DNA of 64,000 nt from assembly GCF_030372765.1 (NCBI RefSeq), contig NZ_JAUCMW010000009.1, positions 1 to 64,000 of the forward strand, in the 5' to 3' direction. The notes beneath the pieces were generated by a model. That model was not told the DNA's origin and did not search any database. It was given only the letters and a program-made list of their open reading frames with translations. This DNA comes from Labilibaculum sp. K2S (lineage in GTDB: Bacteria; Bacteroidota; Bacteroidia; Bacteroidales; Marinifilaceae). Position numbers and translations under genes: made by a program. The stretch's first letter is position 1. Every line of letters starts with the position of its first letter. Below, piece by piece: positions 62,287-64,000 of the stretch.

Positions 62287-63330
62287 TCACCTCATCAACA
62301 TAGCTTCAAAAGTTTTCACCCATTTATGAAACTCAGGATAAACTTCCCCGGCATGTTTTATGGTTTGTATTTTTAAGAACTCCTTCAATTTTTGCTTTCC
62401 TCCCTTATTGATTAAAAATTCAATAAAAGCCGCTCCAACAGGATAACTTAAATCTCTTTCATATTTAGTGGGCTCCTCCCACAACTGCAGTAGTGAGAAT
62501 TTATCCTTTGGAACTCTAAGTCGTGCAATTCTCAATAAATTCTGATCCATCTTGTCGAAATACATTCCCAAACCTTCCTGGATTAACATTGTCTTAAACT
62601 TTGGTTGTATTGCCATCTGACAAAGCATATGGCAAAGTTCGTAATCATTAGACTGCTTATTTAGTACATTCACTATACGAAGATCCGAATTTGAGAATCC
62701 AAGAGGACGATTAAACTTTCTATATGCCTCATTTCCATCACTCCACACAAAAAAATCTACTTTTTTAATTGGTTCAGCATCAAGGGATTCTGTAATCCTT
62801 CTATAGTTAATATCGTTTCTTGCCATGAATTCACCAACATTCTCCAATTTATTTTTATCCTGAAAATGAAACCGGATATTCTCTGATTCAACCACTTCCC
62901 ATGCTTTATAATAAATCCCGGTTTGAAACAAACTCAAATATTTATCCGCATAATTAGCGGCCTCTCTTGATTCCCTGTCATTCTGACATTCTTTTAATAG
63001 TTTTACAGCTCTTTGCTCTTCACCATTTATAAAATAACATTTTGCCAAATACGCCTTACTTATTTCTTTTACATCATTCGATACTGTTGCCGATGCGATC
63101 GTTTTTTCCAAATACGGAATGGCAATTGTGAACTGCTTGGAATCAGTGTAGGCTCGACCTAAAATCGAATTTAAATCCGCATCTACTACATTTCCCTGCA
63201 ACATAGACTGAGCTTTCTCAATTACCTGATCGTATTTTCCTTTCGAGAACAATTTTTTTAACTCCTTATTTTGACTCATTGAGCTAATATGGAAAATAAT
63301 CAGTAGTAGTGTAACAAGTATTCTATTCAT
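62287..63330 (-). CDS. Exported TPR-like protein
   Basis: A 347-residue exported protein started at MNRILVTLLLIIFHISSMSQ (ATG 63330). The N-terminal part has TPR-type helices (KGKYDQVIEKAQSMLQGNVVDADLNSILGRAYTDSKQFTIAIPYLEKTI). The C-terminal part (SYPVGAAFIEFLINKGGKQKLKEFL) resembles peptidase-MA-like proteins, but the expected HExxH zinc motif is replaced by YELCHMLCQMA, so it is probably not an active metalloprotease. Function unknown. Confidence 0.65.
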   Translation of the reverse strand: MNRILVTLLLIIFHISSMSQNKELKKLFSKGKYDQVIEKAQSMLQGNVVDADLNSILGRAYTDSKQFTIAIPYLEKTIASATVSNDVKEISKAYLAKCYFINGEEQRAVKLLKECQNDRESREAANYADKYLSLFQTGIYYKAWEVVESENIRFHFQDKNKLENVGEFMARNDINYRRITESLDAEPIKKVDFFVWSDGNEAYRKFNRPLGFSNSDLRIVNVLNKQSNDYELCHMLCQMAIQPKFKTMLIQEGLGMYFDKMDQNLLRIARLRVPKDKFSLLQLWEEPTKYERDLSYPVGAAFIEFLINKGGKQKLKEFLKIQTIKHAGEVYPEFHKWVKTFEAMLMR

Positions 63331-63521
63331 GGTATAAATCAGATTTAGAGTTAGCAATTTACAGGAATAAATTGATTAACAAAATGAGTATTTAAAGAAC
63401 TTTATTGATTAGTCAATTATCATTCCAAAACTTACTTATTAGAAAGCACTACAAAAAAAATTCATTTTAAAAGTATTTTAAACCTTCTCAATGAACTCTT
63501 AATTTTACCGAATTATTTTCT

Positions 63522-64000
63522 TTATAGAAAGAACAAAAACGGTATGATTATTCCAATAACAATCAACCATTTTCCTCTTCCGGTAATTCCTTTTTTACCA
63601 GGAACCATAAACATCCCGGATAAAGCGAACACAATCAGTACAACGGCAAAAATATCTGCCATTAGTGTCCAGCCTTTTCTACTATTGTAATGAAGTTTAT
63701 TAATAAAATAAACCCATTCTTTCTTCTCATATACCTCAAACGATAAACGCCCGTTTACCGGATCGTAATTTCCCAATCCTCCTTTTAAATATACATTGTA
63801 TTTACTTTCATCTGGAAGTATTCGGTTTAAAGGATAATCAATAATGTTCTTATGCCAATAAGCCTCCAGTTGATCTGGTGTTAAATTTGAAGCCAACTGT
63901 ATTGTTTTAGACTCAGTGCGGTAAGCCGGATCCTCTCCATTTTTTTTATGATTTAAAATAATACCTGACACGGAATAAATAATAGTGATTCCAACAAAAA
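63522..64000 (-). CDS. PepSY-associated membrane protein, cut by the window end
   Basis: The reading frame stays open to the window edge, so the gene's N-terminal part lies beyond it. The visible part reads FVGITIIYSVSGIILNHKK at the start, typical of the PepSY-associated TM helix family, then a PepSY-like soluble domain (DQLEAYWHKNI ... NGRLSFEVYEKKEWVYFINKLHYNSRKG) and a final helix (LMADIFAVVLIVFALSGMFMVPGKKG). These proteins often lie in iron or redox operons. An internal GTG at 63971 is not a likely true start. Confidence 0.75.
   Translation of the reverse strand, partial: FVGITIIYSVSGIILNHKKNGEDPAYRTESKTIQLASNLTPDQLEAYWHKNIIDYPLNRILPDESKYNVYLKGGLGNYDPVNGRLSFEVYEKKEWVYFINKLHYNSRKGWTLMADIFAVVLIVFALSGMFMVPGKKGITGRGKWLIVIGIIIPFLFFL

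Overview
The window looks like a chromosomal segment of a low-G+C, probably anaerobic or facultative member of the Bacteroidota, perhaps Marinilabiliales or Bacteroidales. This rests on several cues. There is an RnfBCDGEA operon, two OstA/SurA-type envelope genes typical of the phylum, and head-GIN (DUF2807), DUF5063 and DUF2795 proteins. Several promoters resemble the Bacteroidota TAnnTTTG -7 box, and the intergenic palindromic repeats are of the kind common in these genomes. The taxonomic placement is inference. No rRNA, tRNA, CRISPR array, prophage or intact insertion sequence was recognised.

Layout. 0.3-2 kb: sodium:alanine symporter with an unusual ~100-residue insertion. 2-6 kb: minus-strand small genes (pentapeptide repeat, PhzF-like, MazG-like, TorF-like porin, PspC and two hypotheticals). 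6.2-11.9 kb: a sulfite-reduction/siroheme operon (DUF2061 protein, siroheme dehydrogenase, cysJ, cysI, cobA). 12.1-14.1 kb: tandem DUF2807 envelope genes and a small zinc-ribbon protein. 14.1-14.65 kb: gene-free repeats. 14.7-24.1 kb: a minus-strand block for RNA/DNA housekeeping (Tex, a PPOX-like oxidase, DEAD-box helicase, RlmI-type methyltransferase, RNase D-like nuclease, DUF5063, RecQ). 24.3-32.3 kb: guaB, a triplet of SurA-like folding factors, a MoxR ATPase and an OstA/LptA-like protein. 32.3-36.9 kb: DUF2795, a cobalamin adenosyltransferase, a methyltransferase-like protein, RecG and a HIT protein. 37.6-43.2 kb: the Rnf operon led by an RseC-like gene. 43.4-47.5 kb: hybrid histidine kinase, nucleotide cyclase and a small ORF. 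47.6-53.9 kb: TolC/RND/MFP efflux operon with a TetR regulator. 54-60.1 kb: NtrB/NtrC-like pair next to an ABC transporter. 60.1-64 kb: orphan kinase, lone LytTR protein, TPR protein and a PepSY fragment cut by the window end.

The most striking feature is the 5' leader of the sulfite reductase operon (about 6187-6567). It holds two consecutive short ORFs packed with Cys and Met codons (cores CMCTTCCMCM and MCCCMCM). Each is followed by an intrinsic terminator. In each, a short segment just past the Cys codons is identical to the terminator's 3' arm and could pair with its 5' arm as an antiterminator. This is the architecture of ribosome-mediated transcription attenuation, here in tandem and apparently sensing cysteinyl-tRNA upstream of a sulfur assimilation operon.

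Other regulatory signals can be read directly. The two DUF2807 paralogues share an ECF-type TGTAAC-N17-CGTC promoter. A sigma-54 -24/-12 element lies before the ABC transporter beside the NtrB/NtrC genes. A 7-3-7 palindrome before the efflux operon is a candidate TetR operator. A ~71-nt element occurs twice (2071-2141 and 48975-49046) with its stems preserved mainly through G-U changes, which suggests a structured RNA family or a folded repeat.
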